A stretch of DNA of 7,577 nucleotides, taken from NCBI GenBank assembly GCA_023230245.1, contig JALNXT010000063.1, forward strand, positions 1-7,577, written 5' to 3'. Each line of letters starts with the position of its first letter. Within the stretch, counting starts at the first letter, position 1. The position numbers and the translations under genes were made by a program. This document shows, piece after piece, positions 6,932 through 7,577 of this stretch. This DNA is from Candidatus Cloacimonadota bacterium (GTDB lineage Bacteria > Cloacimonadota > Cloacimonadia > Cloacimonadales > Cloacimonadaceae). The notes under the pieces were generated by a model, which worked only from the letters and a program-made list of their open reading frames with translations, was not told the origin of the DNA and ran no database searches.

Positions 6932-7170
6932 ATCTCTAACAGTTCTTTCCTGAGTATCTCTGGCAAGATATCACTCTTTACTTCGTGGTATTCGTTACCA
7001 TTGATGCTAATATTTGGCCCTTGGGCACATTTTCCCATGCAGAGGGAGCCTTCAATGTGCACGCTGTCACTTATTCCATGATTCCGCAGGAACTCTTCAA
7101 TCAGCTTGAGGTTTTCTCTGTTTTCCCGCGCGAAACAAGAGCTTCCCATGCAAATCAGGATCTTTTTCAT
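6928..7170 (-). CDS. Stand-alone [2Fe-2S] thioredoxin-like ferredoxin
   Basis: 80 residues forming a single thioredoxin-like [2Fe-2S] domain, the fold of the NuoE C-terminal half. The four cluster cysteines are Cys7 and Cys12 (ICMGSSCFAR) and Cys44 and Cys48 (SLCMGKCAQGPN). It lacks the N-terminal helical bundle of NuoE/HydC, so it is an electron carrier and not a full subunit. Both ends overlap their neighbours by four bases (ATGA): the start lies inside the end of the HydA gene and the stop inside the start of the sensory hydrogenase gene. It therefore probably passes electrons between the catalytic complex and the sensory hydrogenase. Thermotoga maritima, from memory, has a similar small [2Fe-2S] protein beside its putative sensory hydrogenase. 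Confidence 0.85.
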   Translation of the reverse strand: MKKILICMGSSCFARENRENLKLIEEFLRNHGISDSVHIEGSLCMGKCAQGPNISINGNEYHEVKSDILPEILRKELLEI

Positions 7171-7577
7171 TTTGCTCTTCTCTCGGCTTCTTGGCTGATA
7201 AGTTGTTTGATCTGAGCCAATTCCGCACGGTGGATTACATTATCACCAACGGATACGTTTGGTCCCTTATCACATTTCTCGCTACAGAAGGTGGCGGCGA
7301 TATCAAAGTGGCTACCCCAAGCATTTTCTTCCACCATTTGCAGAGTCTTGGCAAGGATATCCTGAGAGCCTCGCAGATAGCAGGATGTGCCTACGCACAC
7401 GCGAATCTTGCAGCGATCTTTGCCGCCTTCTGCGGAGAAAGACAGCTCGTTATCATCGATGCGTTTGCGATGCTTGTAGGCGGTGTGCAGCAGTTCATGT
7501 GCCTTATGGCTGTTGGGTGTTTCCAGCAGCACATCGTAAAGCTCGTTCACGAAAGGATTGTCCTGCGCACGATGCAT
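7167..7577 (-). CDS. hydA: C-terminal end of a catalytic [FeFe] hydrogenase subunit (HydA-type), partial
   Basis: The frame is open to the window edge. Although an ATG happens to sit on the last three bases, I read this as the 3' end of a longer gene. The first 40 residues (AQDNPFVNELYDVLLETPNS, then HKAHELLHTAY) resemble the iron-hydrogenase small-subunit tail (Fe_hyd_SSU) that closes the H-cluster domain of catalytic [FeFe] hydrogenases. Residues 57-136 are a thioredoxin-like [2Fe-2S] domain with Cys61/Cys66 (CVGTSC) and Cys98/Cys102 (CSEKCDKGPN). The order SSU tail then [2Fe-2S] is that of the HydA subunit of trimeric, electron-bifurcating HydABC enzymes, as in Thermotoga. HydB and HydC would be expected upstream, outside the window. 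The alternative, a short NuoE-like protein starting at the edge, does not explain the SSU motif. The last codons overlap the ferredoxin gene (ATGA). Confidence 0.75.
   Translation of the reverse strand: MHRAQDNPFVNELYDVLLETPNSHKAHELLHTAYKHRKRIDDNELSFSAEGGKDRCKIRVCVGTSCYLRGSQDILAKTLQMVEENAWGSHFDIAATFCSEKCDKGPNVSVGDNVIHRAELAQIKQLISQEAERRAK

Noticed and set aside
6710..7081. Plus-strand open frame of 123 codons
   Set aside because: Antisense to the ferredoxin and hydrogenase genes; a shadow of conserved coding sequence.
1..7577. CRISPR array, tRNA or rRNA genes
   Set aside because: No regularly spaced direct repeats, cloverleaf or conserved rRNA segments were seen by eye on either strand.

Overview
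The window looks like a piece of chromosome from an uncultivated anaerobic, fermentative bacterium with a Gram-negative-type envelope. The best guess is Candidatus Cloacimonadota or a close relative. This rests on two things: secreted proteins ending in the FlgD-like / type IX-style sorting tail (NYPNPFNP ... RKMxLLK), and an [FeFe]-hydrogenase gene cluster. The taxonomic call is inference; no rRNA or marker gene is present.

Right half (4069-7577, minus strand, entering from the right edge): a tightly packed hydrogenase operon. In transcription order it holds (1) the C-terminal end of a catalytic-type HydA subunit, cut by the window edge and carrying the Fe_hyd_SSU tail plus a C-terminal thioredoxin-like [2Fe-2S] domain; (2) an 80-residue stand-alone [2Fe-2S] thioredoxin-like ferredoxin; (3) a 562-residue group C (putative sensory) [FeFe] hydrogenase with two [4Fe-4S] clusters, an H-cluster domain, an extra [4Fe-4S] motif and a PAS domain; and (4) a SpoIIE/PP2C-type phosphatase with an additional C-terminal domain I do not recognise. 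The first three genes overlap by ATGA and the last two are separated by one base, so they are almost certainly co-translated. The arrangement suggests an H2 or redox signal sensed by the group C hydrogenase and passed to the phosphatase, presumably to regulate gene expression.

Middle (2918-4068): the phosphatase gene is followed by a gene-free stretch holding two diverged copies of a GC-rich repeat in inverted orientation (3815-3880 and 3933-3977). Next is the 3' remnant of a secreted-protein gene (3003-3749) that has lost its start and signal peptide, then a 72-base block able to fold into a branched structure just upstream of the next gene.

Left half (1-2917): a complete 729-residue secreted parallel beta-helix protein with a sorting tail (728-2917, minus). 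Directly behind its stop codon lies a decayed IS5-like insertion sequence (about 243-722, minus) with an internal deletion and frameshifts. At the left edge, a plus-strand gene for a secreted protein is cut off after 71 codons where the insertion-sequence remnant begins. The left part is therefore a worn, recombination-prone accessory region next to a well-preserved hydrogenase operon.
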